From contig JARGXX010000003.1 of the NCBI GenBank assembly GCA_030374765.1, positions 806,001-870,000 on the forward strand: a DNA stretch of 64,000 nt, given 5' to 3'. The stretch is from Agarophyton chilense (Eukaryota; Rhodophyta; Florideophyceae; Gracilariales; Gracilariaceae). Below are positions 1-12,556 of the stretch, in pieces. The notes beneath the pieces are model-generated. The model made no database searches and had not been told where the DNA came from. It saw nothing but the letters and a program-made list of their open reading frames with translations. Every line of letters begins with the position of its first letter. Positions within the stretch are counted from its first letter, which is position 1. The position numbers and the translations under genes are program-made.

Positions 1-1755
1 CTGAAAGGGCTGAGTTCCAAGGAGATACATCCTGAACTTTTTCAATGCGAAGATAACTGCAAGCGCTTCTTGTTCACAGACTGCATACCTTCTTTCTGCC
101 GCCGTCATCGTCTTACTGGCGTACTGTATCGGATGAAACATCCCATCCGATTTCTTCTGCGCGAGGACCGCTCCCAATGCAACGGAAGAGGCGTCGGTCT
201 CAACACGAAAAGGTATACTGAAGTCCGGGAATGCTAACACAGGCGGGCTGGTAAGTTTCTGCTTAAGGGTATTGAAAGCTTCCAGCATCTCATCGGTGAA
301 ATTCAATTTGCAGTTGCCAGTTGTTGAAGCATGAAGTACAGCAGCCGTGTCGGCAAAGTGGGTGATGAATCATCTGTAGTACCCAGCCAATCCTAAAAAG
401 CTTCTGAGTTCAGTGGTATTGGAAGGGATCGGGGCCTGTTGAATAGCTTCAATTTTCTTTGTGTCAACGGCCACGCCGTTCTTATCCAATACGTGCCCCA
501 GGAGTTCTATCTTTGGCTGAGCGAAATGACACTTGGATATCTTTAGCTTCAATCCATGTGACGCTACAATTCTCAACACGTATTCAACATGTTCGACATG
601 CTCTTCCAATGACTTGGAGAAGATCACTACGTCATCGATGTAAACGCGGGCGAACGGTACCTTGCTGAGAATGGAGTCCATCATTCTTTGGAAGGTTGAC
701 GGAGCGTTCATCAGACCAAAAGGCATGACTTCAAATTGAAACGTTCCCTGTCTGCAAATGAATGTCGTCATTTCCTTGCATTTGGGCGACATCCTTATCT
801 GCGAATACCCGGAGAAAAGGTCCAAGGTGGTCAAAAATGAACAACCTCCCAAATCGTCGAATATCTGCTCCATGTGCGGCAGAGGCCAGCGGTCGGCTTT
901 CATCACATTATTCAACGGTCTGTAGTCAATGCAAAACCTTGGTCTGCCATCCTTCTTGGTAGCTATGACCACAGGAAAAGACCAGGGGGAAGTGCATCGC
1001 TTGATTATGCCGGCTTTTAGCATCTTGTCCACTTCCTCTCGAACAACTTGGTCATATCTGGGCGGGAGTCTCCTAACTCTTGAATGGAGCGGGGCATCAC
1101 ATGTCACTGTGAACTCGTGCATGACAGGAGCATTGGTCGGTCTGAGATCATACAAAGACCATGCTACAACATCGAGGCTCACCAGAATGGAACGGATCCG
1201 GTCTTTTACCTCGTTAGGCAAATGGACAAGTCTTTCAACAATCAATTCTTCTTGACTTGCATCTGGCGCAGAGTTCTCGATGACGGTCGAGTTCTCATCT
1301 CGTTTCATTTTCGTGGGCATTTGCCATGAATACTCATCTTCGGATTGTGGGCACACAATGTCACCATGACTCATGCAACCAGCCACACATATTTTCGCGG
1401 ACTTTTCCCGATTTATGTCGGGGTTCGTATCACTTCGGCCAATTCCTGCTTCCGAATCTTCCTTCTTCTGTTGATGCAATCTTTCGCCAGTTTCTGCGGG
1501 TGGTCTGTTCGGATCCTCGTCTTCTCCACCCACGGAGAGCGGGGGCTGACTCGTATTCTCTTCAGGTGGTAGTTCTTCTTCAAATGAGATCAAATAATGA
1601 CCATCATCATCTTCCTCAATCATTCCAGTACTATTAAAAGGAAGGTTATGAGCTCCGAAGTGAGGCGGATGAGCAGGTAGGGGAACAGGGTACCGAATCC
1701 GGACACGAACCTCCAGAAAATCGTCTATTGGTTCTCCTACCTCTTTTGGCAGCAA
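1..1755 (-). pseudogene. Element A pol: reverse transcriptase and RNase H (partial, nonsense)
   Basis: The reading frame begins directly after the stop of gag-protease and stays in that frame. It contains the RT blocks in order: a CIDYRPLN-like block, LDLFSGYSQI, MPFGLMNAPSTFQ and the catalytic YIDD near 631-645, then the connection block ending in SFLGLAGYYR. An in-frame TGA at 370-372 sits where the family usually has Arg (YYRRF), so CGA to TGA is the likely change. Translation in the same frame resumes at once (FIT, later FRVETDASSVALGAVL and an RNase H start) up to base 1. The copy is therefore a pseudogene with few lesions. Confidence 0.85.
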
Positions 1756-4479
1756 TTAAACCTCATCCTTAATCGGGATAGTAAGGACGGGATCACGATA
1801 GAGGGGGGTCTCGGACATCTGCACTTCTTCAGGGGAGGAATGGGCACTAACGCTCTCTTGGTCGGCCTCGTCCATCAAGACGAGGCCTACCGTGTCTCTT
1901 GGCTGAACGCTAGTGCCCGTAGAAGAACTCTGAAACGATGACGGGTTCGGGCCTTCAAGGGCTAGCTCACCACCACCCTCGCGTTCTGCTGTTGCTACAG
2001 GTGGCGCGTAAGACAGGTCGTCATCTCCAATGTCCGGGATAGGCCATCCGGCTTCAAACCGAACAATCTGTTCTCCATGGTCGTCAAGCTCTAGGACCCC
2101 CATATTTCCATATGGTAGGTCTCTCGTTTCGGCATGTATCGGGTCACCTGGCAGCAGTTCGGGGTCACGACGATAGACCCTGAAAATGAGGCTATCTGGG
2201 TTTCCATCAATGTCTTCGGGATGCAGAAGAACAACGTCATTTCTTACTGGAAGAATGAAATGAGGATCAGGTAGAGGAGAACCATCAGAACTTTCATCGT
2301 CCGTCTCCTCGTACAAGGCTTCTTGCACTTGTACTTTCTCAGCGACGGCCTGTTCTATCTGATCCAGCTCGACAGAAGGCAAGGCGGGCTCGTCTTCTAA
2401 TGTCCAAGTTGGACACAAACTTTCAATCTCGGCCATGTCTAAGGGACGCACGGTAGCCAAATCATGCCAGCAAGTAATTTCTTCTGCTGCGTCATAGTCT
2501 GGGAGTCTGCTCAGAAATTTCCTGCTCCAAGAAGATGGGGAACCGCTGTCTTGAATGGTCGCCAACGCGTAAGCTGAAGTATTAATATTCTTCTTCTTAT
2601 CGTGAATGGGTTCCTCTTCTTCCTCGGTGCTGCTATCAGAGATCAAAGCATAAGTATCGGAAGTGAAGTCGGCACTATCTGTGGCTGACAGTTCATCGAA
2701 CAAATCGGCTCCGGGCCGATGGTAGTCCAGCGGCAAAGTCGTGGCCTCGTCATCGAACTTCATCGATACTTGCTGCGTTCCAAGGTCAAGACAAGCTTGT
2801 ACCGCTTCTAACGTGGGGCATCCAACAATCAAATGGAAGGGTGGATTTTCTACCACCAAAAAATCCAAAGGTACTGGCAGAGAACCGAACTCAATCGGCA
2901 TATTCTTCAATCCACCACGGACCAACGACTTTGTTCCGTCTCCTACCACGATCCTTCTATTGGAAGGCATCATCTCTAGAGACAGTCCGTGACACAATGC
3001 AACGAACATCAGATTAGGTATGGCCCCTGAGTCTAACAAAGCCTGAGACTTGGTTCCATGCACGGAGACATTGCCAACCTTCAAAGACGGGGGCAAGGCC
3101 TGCGCGTGGGCGTAATTGATTCTTCGCCCGGAAAAGCTTCCAGCTAGTATGCGACGAAGGTCTTTCTTTGCTTGCTCAGCGTCTCCACGAGCTAACTGAC
3201 CAAAGGTTAATCCTGAAGGAGCCTTTGCCAGCTCCTCATAAGCATTGTACTTCGCGATATGTTCCTGAATTCTGACTTTCTTCGACTTGGCTTTCATGGC
3301 CTTCAAAGAGGGTTTTCGAGCTTTGGAGGAAGCTTGTGGGGTACTTCTTCCAGTTGGTGTCACTGCTTTGGTATCCTGGCTTTCGGGAAACATCACCGGT
3401 GAAATACCAGAGAGGGGCGCAGTCTTTGGCTGCTTTGGGAGCGGAGCTCCCTGCGCATCTCTTTTCGTCGTTGCCACCAGTTCCTCTTCGTCGGAGGAGT
3501 CATTGACGACAACCGAAACGTGATTCGTCTCATTCTTTTCTGCAGGACGATTATTCTTCAGAGCCTCTTCACGAGCGGACTCTGATTTGGGCTGGGCAAA
3601 TGAAACCCTCTTAAACGCTTCGTCAACCGGTTTCTTCCAACAGGTTGCCGAAGAGTGTCCCACCCTTCCACACGAACCGCAGCACGTGTTTCGGTGGGGA
3701 TTCGTCGGACACCTATTCGCGTAGTGCCCCGGTTGCTGACAGAATATGCACACTCTTTCTCCTGCTGACTCCGAGCGTGCGCCACCTGATTGGGTTTTCT
3801 TCATCATCAGATGGAGCTCCGCCATCTGTTCGGCAAGCTTCTCAACTTTATCTTCAAGTGGGGCCGATGTGGGAAGTTCACTCTTCCTCGGCCTTTGTAG
3901 GACCTTCTTAGCTGCCGTCAGGGCGCTCAAAGCACCATAGGACCCTAGGGCTTTCTTTCCACCAACGAAATCTTTGACTAACGCCTTCAATGCTTGATAG
4001 TCATCTGCACCTCGGAAAATAACAAACTGGGCCAGGTCCGCATATTCCATTACGGCATTTCGAAGCAACCCGAACTTTTCTTCGGGATTGAAGCTTGCCT
4101 GGTCGAAGAGCGAGTCCATCTTCTTCAAGGACCCAAGGAGGTCAGCATACTCTAAACGTGCTGAAACCGCCCGACGGATTCTTTCCGCCGGTTCTTCGAC
4201 AGAGCCGAAACGCTCAAAGAGAGCGGACTTCACTTGACCAAAATCTTTCGCTTTTTCCGAAAGCGTACCATCAACAGCATTATTATCATAGTAGAAATCG
4301 AAGGCTTCACCCACAAGGTAGCCTAACAGATTGACAGCCTTTTCACCTCCATCGGTGCCAGCTGCCGCAACATTCTCAAAGTAGAACAGAAACTTCCTGA
4401 TATCAACGTTGGAGCCATCAAAAGAAGAAACAGACTCACGCGGGACAGAGCCCTTCTGGGGGTACCATGTGGACGCCAT
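1756..4479 (-). CDS. gag: Element A gag-protease polyprotein (907 aa)
   Basis: The 907-residue ORF encodes an N-terminal gag region, two CCHC zinc knuckles (about residues 244-257 and 267-280, both CX2CX4HX4C and intact), a basic Ser/Pro-rich linker and a retroviral-type aspartic protease with active site LLDSGAIPN near residue 483. The acidic tail after the protease leads into the RT. The start follows MASTWYPQ at 4479. The ORF ends in TAA and pol continues in the same frame on the next codon, so pol needs readthrough, or the TAA is a decayed CAA. Role: RNA packaging, particle assembly and polyprotein cleavage. Confidence 0.85.
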   Translation of the reverse strand: MASTWYPQKGSVPRESVSSFDGSNVDIRKFLFYFENVAAAGTDGGEKAVNLLGYLVGEAFDFYYDNNAVDGTLSEKAKDFGQVKSALFERFGSVEEPAERIRRAVSARLEYADLLGSLKKMDSLFDQASFNPEEKFGLLRNAVMEYADLAQFVIFRGADDYQALKALVKDFVGGKKALGSYGALSALTAAKKVLQRPRKSELPTSAPLEDKVEKLAEQMAELHLMMKKTQSGGARSESAGERVCIFCQQPGHYANRCPTNPHRNTCCGSCGRVGHSSATCWKKPVDEAFKRVSFAQPKSESAREEALKNNRPAEKNETNHVSVVVNDSSDEEELVATTKRDAQGAPLPKQPKTAPLSGISPVMFPESQDTKAVTPTGRSTPQASSKARKPSLKAMKAKSKKVRIQEHIAKYNAYEELAKAPSGLTFGQLARGDAEQAKKDLRRILAGSFSGRRINYAHAQALPPSLKVGNVSVHGTKSQALLDSGAIPNLMFVALCHGLSLEMMPSNRRIVVGDGTKSLVRGGLKNMPIEFGSLPVPLDFLVVENPPFHLIVGCPTLEAVQACLDLGTQQVSMKFDDEATTLPLDYHRPGADLFDELSATDSADFTSDTYALISDSSTEEEEEPIHDKKKNINTSAYALATIQDSGSPSSWSRKFLSRLPDYDAAEEITCWHDLATVRPLDMAEIESLCPTWTLEDEPALPSVELDQIEQAVAEKVQVQEALYEETDDESSDGSPLPDPHFILPVRNDVVLLHPEDIDGNPDSLIFRVYRRDPELLPGDPIHAETRDLPYGNMGVLELDDHGEQIVRFEAGWPIPDIGDDDLSYAPPVATAEREGGGELALEGPNPSSFQSSSTGTSVQPRDTVGLVLMDEADQESVSAHSSPEEVQMSETPLYRDPVLTIPIKDEV

Positions 4480-4814
4480 TTTCTGGGCTGCTAATGGCGC
4501 GGGTGGTGACAGACCCAGTAGAACGAAATGCCAGGGGGTACCAGTCTACAACCGTAGACAAAACGACAGAGGCCGGCGGAAACGGCCAAGCAGTAAAGGC
4601 CGAGGGAGCACTAACAAACGATACAACCACTCCGATGAACACCTACGAGCGCCAGCAAGACACTGCAGGGCTGCACTCTTAGTGGGGAAAGGTTGATGCT
4701 AAAGACGGCGGGGAGCGGAGCGAGGAAGAACCGAAAGCGGGAAGGAGACGGCGCCGCGGACGGTCGCCGCGCCGTGTGGGGAGGTGATCAAGGGTGATGA
4801 GGCCTCTGGAGGAA

Positions 4815-4885
4815 GTTGGAGTGGGGGTGGTGGCTTTGAAGCGGATCTCAATCTCGAGATTCGCTTCCACTTCCACCACCCCAAC
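4815..4885. repeat. Imperfect hairpin upstream of element A gag
   Basis: GAAGCGGATCTC at 4838 pairs with GAGATTCGCTTC across a six-base loop with one G-T mismatch. Outside it, GGTGGTGG pairs with CCACCACC and GTTGG with CCAAC, giving a stem of about 70 bases with small bulges. It lies about 400 bases upstream of the gag start, in the leader or LTR area of element A. Confidence 0.6.
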
Positions 4886-4891
4886 TGGCCG

Positions 4892-4920
4892 TTCCACACC
4901 AACCAATTGTTGGTGTGGAA
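4892..4920. repeat. Perfect 11-bp inverted repeat at the likely PBS/LTR edge of A
   Basis: TTCCACACCAA at 4892-4902 and TTGGTGTGGAA at 4910-4920 are exact inverse complements separated by seven bases. The left arm runs into ...AACCA and the right arm follows TG, so the palindrome overlaps the candidate primer binding site and LTR start of element A. Confidence 0.6.
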
Positions 4921-5280
4921 GCCCCAGGTGCAGGGACAGGGGGATTGCTCCGGTCCACAGGACAAGTACAGTGAGACATCACCCTATCCTTGCTGGGCGG
5001 TTACAGTTCGCACCCATTGTCGAATTTTTCGACCACGACCACTGCAGGCGTTTAAATTTACCCGTTTCAACCCGTTTTCTGTGTTTCGAGTGAGCGTCGT
5101 GGTGATTCTTCCTGTTTGAATACTTCCACTTTCGTCTAAAAGCGACACTCGATTCTTCCAAAGGCGACTTGTCCGTTGAAGGCCAGCTTTGTTCGATCCA
5201 CGTAACAGTGACGGAAAAAGGTGAGCTGCTTTTGAAGCGTTAGGCTTTGGGCATTCGCTGTTATCAGTTGTATCATCCAC

Positions 5281-8200
5281 CTGACAATTATTAGTGGCAG
5301 ATATGTGGGTAGTACAATGTGGGTGTAGTGACGTTGTTTAGCACAGCTTTCTGTAGGGATGAAACAAGGCAGTGAGTTTGCATTTGATAAAATAGCTACG
5401 CCGGAAGGAACAGCTGGTATGATTTGACGAGATCAATCTGTCTGTCTTTGAAACGAAGCAATAATAAGAGAAGCTGACATTGAAGCCATCGTTTTGCCAT
5501 TGAATATCGCCTGGAACCCATTTTTTTGAACCAAAAGAGTCAAAAGAGAAGAAGGCCTGTAAAAGGAAACAAAAAAAAAATGAGTCGCTGGTCCTTTTTG
5601 TTGCGGCCGTTTGCCCGCTTCTTGCGCTTTAGTCTACATTAATAACTGTACAAACAGAAATAATGTGGGCCACATTATTTGTCTAGGATAGTATCTGAGA
5701 CAGATCAAAATTAATGTAGGCTACATTACTCATGGTACCCACAATAATTTCGAACCCGCAGTAGTTTCGGTCACTGGGCGTACCTCTGTTGCACTACAAC
5801 TATGTCATACACAGTTGAAACAGAGCTACAAAGATTATGTAAAGCTCAAAACGAAGATCAATCATGAAAGAGATGTTCGGATGAGTTTAAAGACGCTAGT
5901 ATGGAGTTTATTTAACCGACCAGTATCTCGTCCAAAGAAGAGAATAATGGTAAAGATGAAAAGAAAACTGACAAATGCAGAGCAGCGGCGGATATATCCA
6001 CCTCTTCATTCACTCATTTACTGAATCGAAGGGAGCTTTATGGGTAAGTTGTAGTGGAAGAGGAGATATTGAAGAAAAGAAAGAATACTAAGAGTTAGGA
6101 AAAGCAAATCGAGATGATTACTCGAGCTATTGGTGACCTTGATAAAAAAGCCTCTTGGATATCGTTTATGATATTTTTATTTTTTGTTTCGTTTTCTATC
6201 TGCTTAGGTATTTTTCTGATTTTTAAGCACGTGGTTTTTCTTTTCGCTAATTCACTTCTGTGTCCATACTAACACAGTCACACTTACTTGAGTTTTCGTT
6301 GAAGTTGTGGTGACTTTATGTGACGAGAATTCGAAGACGCTGTCGATTGCATGCGTATAACCAGCAGATTCAAGTCATGAAATAACGCCTGTTACCGTTC
6401 GATATACGGTAAAGAGGCCAATCTTTCATGCAAAAGCCCGATTCACAGTTCCAAAGGTATATAGAAGACCCCCACCTTCATGTTCCCTACCAACTTCTTT
6501 TGAAAGGCTGTCTGAACTGTTCCGATATAGCCTGTGTGCGGCTGAGTATGGTGATGATGTGGATTCTGTGGTGAACGTCTTCAAACTTGGGACGAAGGTT
6601 CTTGACGAGACATTATTTTAAGTGGTAAAATTGAACAAGGAATTGTGACAGACGAGGTCAGAAACGGTTTTCAACAATGACGTGAACGAGCGGAGTGGGC
6701 TTCGTCCATTAGTTTGTTTGGAATAAAGCAAGCGCTCTTCGATTTATTGGAGCATTAAAACGAATGCTTTGAATTCCGTTGGCGACAATCAACTTTCCAT
6801 AGTGTTAGAAAACATTCAAGCTTCTAAAAGTGGTTAGTGTTTTGATCGCACTTCGCCATGCAGTCTGAATCTACTTTCCGTAATACCAGGGATACACCAT
6901 ACCTCTATTTTTGACATTTTCTCAGGTCTCTACGTCTGCTATGCCTCACATTGATGTACTTGTGCGTTACGCTCTTACTTTCTCATTGAGTTAAAGAGCT
7001 TCACCAGGCTTCAGGTTCCTTGCACTACTTCTCATGAAGACTTTAGAGTCAAGTTGATGGATGCACTGACGTTTGAACAACGTCATTTTGCTCTTTTCTT
7101 TATTTTAGAGGGCATCAAGAGCATTTTCCACAACATGAAGAAAGTTGGTCACGAACTGGTGCATCTGCGATCCATACTCCCTTGTGCCAAAAAGATAGAA
7201 GAACAATTCCATATCCGGCTAAGCTTCAAGTGGCTTCGAAAATTTTTCGTTTCTTTTCGATGCTATTATCTTTTCGAACACAATGTTGAACTTATCATGT
7301 TGAATAAAAGTAGGAGCCATCCACCACATTAGTTCTTTAACTGGATTACGTTTTGATTCATCTATTTTGGGAGTACAATTGATAAATCTGGACTCCGACA
7401 TGTGAGATAAACTCTGCAAACGCCGTACACATGTTCCGGTAACTCTTCTCCGCGGGGACTGTTCCATCGAAAAACACGTACTGCGCGATGATTGAACCGT
7501 TCCAACCTTTATTTCTCCTCTATTTCTACGGTGGCATCGGTTTTCTATTGATTTTTACTAGATATGGATCTCTCAAAGTCATTTAAAGTGAGCGATGTCT
7601 GCGTACTGGTAATGCAGCCTCTATTTTTTTCTCTGTGAACATTTGAATCCTTTCTTTCGAGTTGGACTTCGTTCAAATTGCTCTTTGTAAAGCTAGTTGT
7701 TTTTTTGGCTTCACTTTTTTCTGATAAGGACCATTGCGGACTAGAGCCAATCTGAGAAACGCTCTCAGGTGGGAATCCTTCAGAATAATCTGCAGAGGCA
7801 CAGGCAATGACGCTTCGAAAGCAAATTTCGGGTCTCGATAAATCTCTGTTATATAAATGAAGGATATTGACACCTTCACCATGTTTATCTTTATATGTTA
7901 TGCGGAATAAAGAGTGAAAGTCTGAATGCACTTCGGGCTAACAGCTACCTGTTTTCACAAATACAATATGATGTACAATGTGACCGTCTGAGAGACTGGC
8001 ACACACCGTGGGGATCTTTGCACCACCCGTGCCACTATGAGCAGGAATACATGTGCGCCGATTATTTTTTGGGGTGTGAATCTCTCCAAAGATGTTACGA
8101 ATCACTTTTTTGTGGGTGAGAAAATATGACACGGGGTTCTAGAATTACTTTTTGCAACGTCATAGTTTGCATATTCGGTCCAAGCCAATCGAATTAAGAA

Positions 8201-11200
8201 GACATTTGGAAATCATTCTTAAATCTTTTATCTGCAGCAAAATGAACACAAAACAAATTCCACTTCGTGTTCAGTACAAATGTTTACCTTTACGTCCACC
8301 TCGGATAGTACAATTCTCCGCTCTTCAAGCGGCAAACCCTATATATGTGACAGATAGAAGTGCCGTTCTTCTCGAAGATATCATTGGCTCCATCTCAGTC
8401 TCGTTGAAAATGAAAAGGTGGTAGGGAAATCCGTTTTGTTCTCTGATCTGGAGGTGATTTGGATTCAGCATTTATTGGACCAGAAGAAAGAACTTTGAGC
8501 ACTTGATCGACAGATTGAACTAATTGGTACATGTCATCTTCGCCGTATTGATACTGCGTAACAAAGAGAAGTGATTCAAGAACGCGGAAGGGAACTAGTC
8601 TTACATTATGATTTGAATCAACAAGTTTCTTAGTGTATGAACGCCGTCGTGGGGTTTTCAAAGCTTGGGTTGTTACACTTTTCTAAGACAAACGACGATC
8701 GGACAGAGGAGCATCAGCTACAAACAAATAGGATAGCCAAGCACTAGTGACACGAAAGACATGGAGCTCTTGATAGAGATGCAATTCAAAAAATGCTTTG
8801 GATGTATGAAAGCAGTTTCGAGGGTGTGAAAGGGAAAGCATCGTTCCAGTACCATTCAATTTGCTGAAATAGGGAGGCAACGGATATCTCTTCGATGGGT
8901 ATCTTTGCACGTCCTGTGTGTTCGAAAATGAATTACAACTTATCTGAAAAAGAAAGAGAACGTGTGTCAGACTCATAATTGAATTTGGGATTAGAGAACC
9001 ATTGGCAAAAACGACTGAGGTTTATGCTGGACGGCCTTTCTTGCCAGAAGCCAGGTTTGGAGACCGTGTTTTGAGAGACAGACAATGCATGAGACATAGA
9101 AAGACTGCGAGCGAAAAATGCTGTGCATTGTAGTTAACATTAGATGGAAGTTAATACATCTGAAGACGTTGAGAGCATAATTGTACTGTGCATGGGCTTG
9201 TTATAAGCTCTAATTGAAATGGGCTTTCGAAACAGTTTTTCCTTCATTTCTGTCGGACGGGGTTAAAGGAGAGAAGGTCAAGCCGCAGTCGTACAGGGCA
9301 ACTTGGAAGTGAGTTTTGTGAGAAGGGATTACCGATTCTGTCTCCGCTGCACGACATGAGAAGTTGATCGATGTGAGGAGGATTGGTGGATGGACCACTT
9401 TGCAGAATTGGACATAAGCAAACGGCAGGGTGTAATCTTATGAGATTCAAAAAGAGCCCAATGACTAAGTTTCAGATGGCAACAACTATTCAAATGTCCT
9501 CGCTTTATTCCCGATAGGTTTCCTGTTCTTGCAGTGGTCCAGGGGAACGCCATGAAAGATTTCTTTCGTGCATGGGCGTATTTCCGCAAGAGCTGGGACA
9601 GAGAATTATGGTGGCGGGATGAAAGTCTGATAATGGGAGCCAGTGCGTCCGCAGGTTGTTCTCTGTGCAAAGCCTCGTCAGTGAATATAATCTTCAAGAA
9701 AGATAGCCTGCCAGTTTTGCGTGTACGTAGATCTGCTAGCTCTCGTTCTCGCCTCTTAGATATGGTGGTCTGTGGAACATATCGAGGTATGAGTACGGAT
9801 GGAAATGGCGTCGGTTGCAGTTCGAGATAAGGCGGGGGCATGCGTTTAATTAGTGAGAACAGTCTTAGATGCTCCTCCATTTCGATGACAACCGCGTTCT
9901 CGTGAGAAAACATGCTGCTTTAATACGAATGTAGTTCTGCCAAAACGTATTTACCCGCAGCGAAAAGATTGTTAAAAATCTTATACATCGTACAGAAGAA
10001 CGTAGAAATTTTAGCCTTTCAGTTATTTGACAGAGCCTGGCTCGAGAATATGAGTCCTTACCCTCGAAACCGATGCTGTCGTTTGATAGAACACTGATCA
10101 CGGTACACTTATTGCCACTCAACGGATCGATAAACGAATCGTATCCATTCTCTAACTACAAATAAACCTTTATAAACTCTCATGATCTTCATATTTAAAC
10201 ACACTCCACTCAAACAACGACATGTCTCCAAAATCGCCCAAGTTCACGCAGTAATTATGAAGCCTTATGGAATTGTTCAAAAATAGAAACGAATTTGGTA
10301 ATTCGTGCTGCAGTGGCCTCCAAAGAATTCCCTACCCTCCCTGAAGCCTTCCAGATGCCTGCTAGACATACAAGTGGCGAGATAAAAGCATAAAATGGAA
10401 TTCCTCTTGACACCTTTCAGTCATCGATCGCCTAACAGCAGTCAAAATGAAGTTAGGAAAACGATAGGATTCGTCTTAAGCATATCAAAATACCAGCAGT
10501 AGTCTTTACATGCTCCAAAAAAACTCCCAATCTTGGAAAGTAACAAGGCCTTTGCATCCACCGTGGAAGTTACACACAGTGCGGAAGAGACAAAGAAGCG
10601 GTATATTATGTAAACAATGCTCTGTCCGGGCACCCCAAATCCGACTTCTCTAGTACAGAATCTTTGATTTTTTAGTTCCCTGCTTCGCTTCTGCAGAAAA
10701 ATTAAACTCCAATTCAGTGCTTCGATACATTCAGGAAGAGGAAGATTCAGGGTTCTTCCCCATTTTGAGAAACAAATCGTTTGATTTTAATAAGTTCCCT
10801 CATTTGACTTCTTTGAAGGAATCATAAAAACCAAAACAGAGTCGAAAACTCGCAGAACTTCATCAGAGATGTGGTACACTGAAAATCGCGGTGTATCGTA
10901 AGTTAATGGTACTTCCCATTTGCTTTCCTCTAACGTTACAAATCAGAAGGCCCCCAGTGTCACGGCCGTCTCAAGTGCGCTGAAGACAAAAAGCACAAAA
11001 AAGTTGAGTATTTCTCCTCGAGAGTGTAGCACAACAACGGAGCCTCTTTGGCAATGCGCGATGAAGTCGGGGTGTAAGTCTGAGGCAAATCGGCACGCCC
11101 AGCGAAGAGAATGAATAGGAAAGGATGAGTCTACGGGTATTGGTTAAAAGAGGTAGTCAGCCGCGAGAGTGGGGGAAAGGAAAAGAGTTTCACCCGATGT

Positions 11201-12551
11201 GGCGAACGTGGCGTAGGGCACGGGTGCCAAAGAAAACGAAATAGAAAGAAACGTACACAGGGGCGACAATACCACAAGTATTAAGTAAGGAACACCAAAG
11301 GCGGTAGTAGTTCTGTTGAAGATGTGGGATGGGTAAGTCTACCGTAATGCAAGTAACGACTGCCAAACTCCGAAAAGAGTAGTAGCCCCCGAAAGCGGAA
11401 AACATTTGAAGCTAGAAATGCCGGTTGGCAAAAGGATTACTGAGGGGAAAGGCTAGATCGTTTAGCTACTATATAGTGTATAATACTACAATGAACTCCC
11501 TACTTCAATATGAATAATGCAGATAAAAAATAAAAAGACCAGCAGTGCTGGGCGCACACGTGTACACCTCGCGCCCACGACCAGTCTTTTGGGGAATAAT
11601 TCTTTCTAATATGGGCTAGATTCAGAACAACGCGCAAGCGGGGAAAATGTTTCAGTCGGTCGGAGCCACCTTCAGAACGGTTGTGCTTCAAAGAGAACTA
11701 TTTCACAAATTCAAAGGCCAGTATCAACAAAAGCATGAGTCACAAAACAGATAATGACCATTGTGCGTCTGCACCAGACAAAAGACATTGGATGATACTC
11801 CATGCGGCGAGTTACGATAGAAAAATGCGATTGATTTCAAGGAGGGCGGAGGACTGCATGATTTGTCGTGAACAAACGCTTGAAGACTTTATAACGCTTA
11901 TGAGGATATTGTGGCAAGATTGAATATGTATTTGAACTTATAGGCGCATTAACGGTGCTCGAGATTCGTCGCATCTATAGGAAAATATAGAAATCTCTGG
12001 TTTTGGCACCTGAGATGGCCTCTAAAAGCAGAATATATGGCCTACCGGACACATGTTGCCAATGTAGACCGTTTCAATACCCTACGCAGTTGCTGGTGAC
12101 CGACCATCAAGACCCCTCTACTTTTTCCTTCTTCTATCCGTTCTTTTATCGCATTTCTGTAGAGTCTGTGTACTGTTTGAGTTTTTGGCGGGCTTTCTGG
12201 ACATCATTGTGTTATTTTTGTTTACTTTTGCTGCGCTTCACGTCCCATACGGCCATTTGCGGTCCCAACCTTGAATAGTCTCTTCTACACTGCTTCGGAG
12301 CCCGCACAAAACTTTTGTGGTATATTGTTCTATTTGTATTTGGTTGAAAATGTCAATTGGGAGCGTTTTTATTCTTTTTTTCAGATTTGCCGTAGTTGAC
12401 CCATCCCTCGTTCTCCTTCGAAATAAAACCCAAGCCACTGCTGGTACAAGTTGCTTCCAACTTGCTCCATTGGGCCTATTTAGTTTCCCGGAATGATGTA
12501 TTGGGGAATCTAATTCACATTAGATCTCCCAAACAAAATCTGAATTGTTAC
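5281..12551. other. AT-rich intergenic region, no supported gene
   Basis: Reading frames here are short. The longest is 194 codons on the minus strand at 9329-9913; none shows a domain I recognise, and coding signal and neighbouring exon signals are lacking. I see no RNA gene, no LTR pair and no tandem array. Decayed mobile DNA is possible but cannot be shown by eye. Confidence 0.5.
5659..5728. repeat. Two related short palindromes
   Basis: AATAATGTGGGCCACATTATT (5659-5679) and TAATGTAGGCTACATTA (5712-5728) are both perfect palindromes around a central G and share the core AATGTRG-G-CYACATT. They lie 33 bases apart in AT-rich sequence. They could be remnants of a small inverted-repeat element or paired binding sites; no gene is next to them. 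Confidence 0.5.
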
Positions 12552-12556
12552 ATTAC

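Larger units (their letters stand above)
1..4920 (-). mobile_element. Ty3/gypsy-like LTR retrotransposon A (partial)
   Basis: Minus-strand gag, aspartic protease, reverse transcriptase and the start of RNase H follow one another from 4479 down to the window edge; the rest of pol and the 3' LTR lie outside. The RT belongs to the Ty3/gypsy type but differs clearly from elements B-E: its gag and protease share one long ORF and its gag has two zinc knuckles. The 5' end is uncertain. Around 4890-4906 the sequence GGCCGTTCCACACCAACCA, followed after two bases by TGTTGGTG, has the layout of a primer binding site next to an LTR start, but I found no second LTR to confirm this. Confidence 0.75.

Noticed and set aside
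9329-9913. Minus-strand frame of 194 codons in the AT-rich region
   Set aside because: No recognisable family, no neighbouring exon signals, and its composition is not clearly coding.
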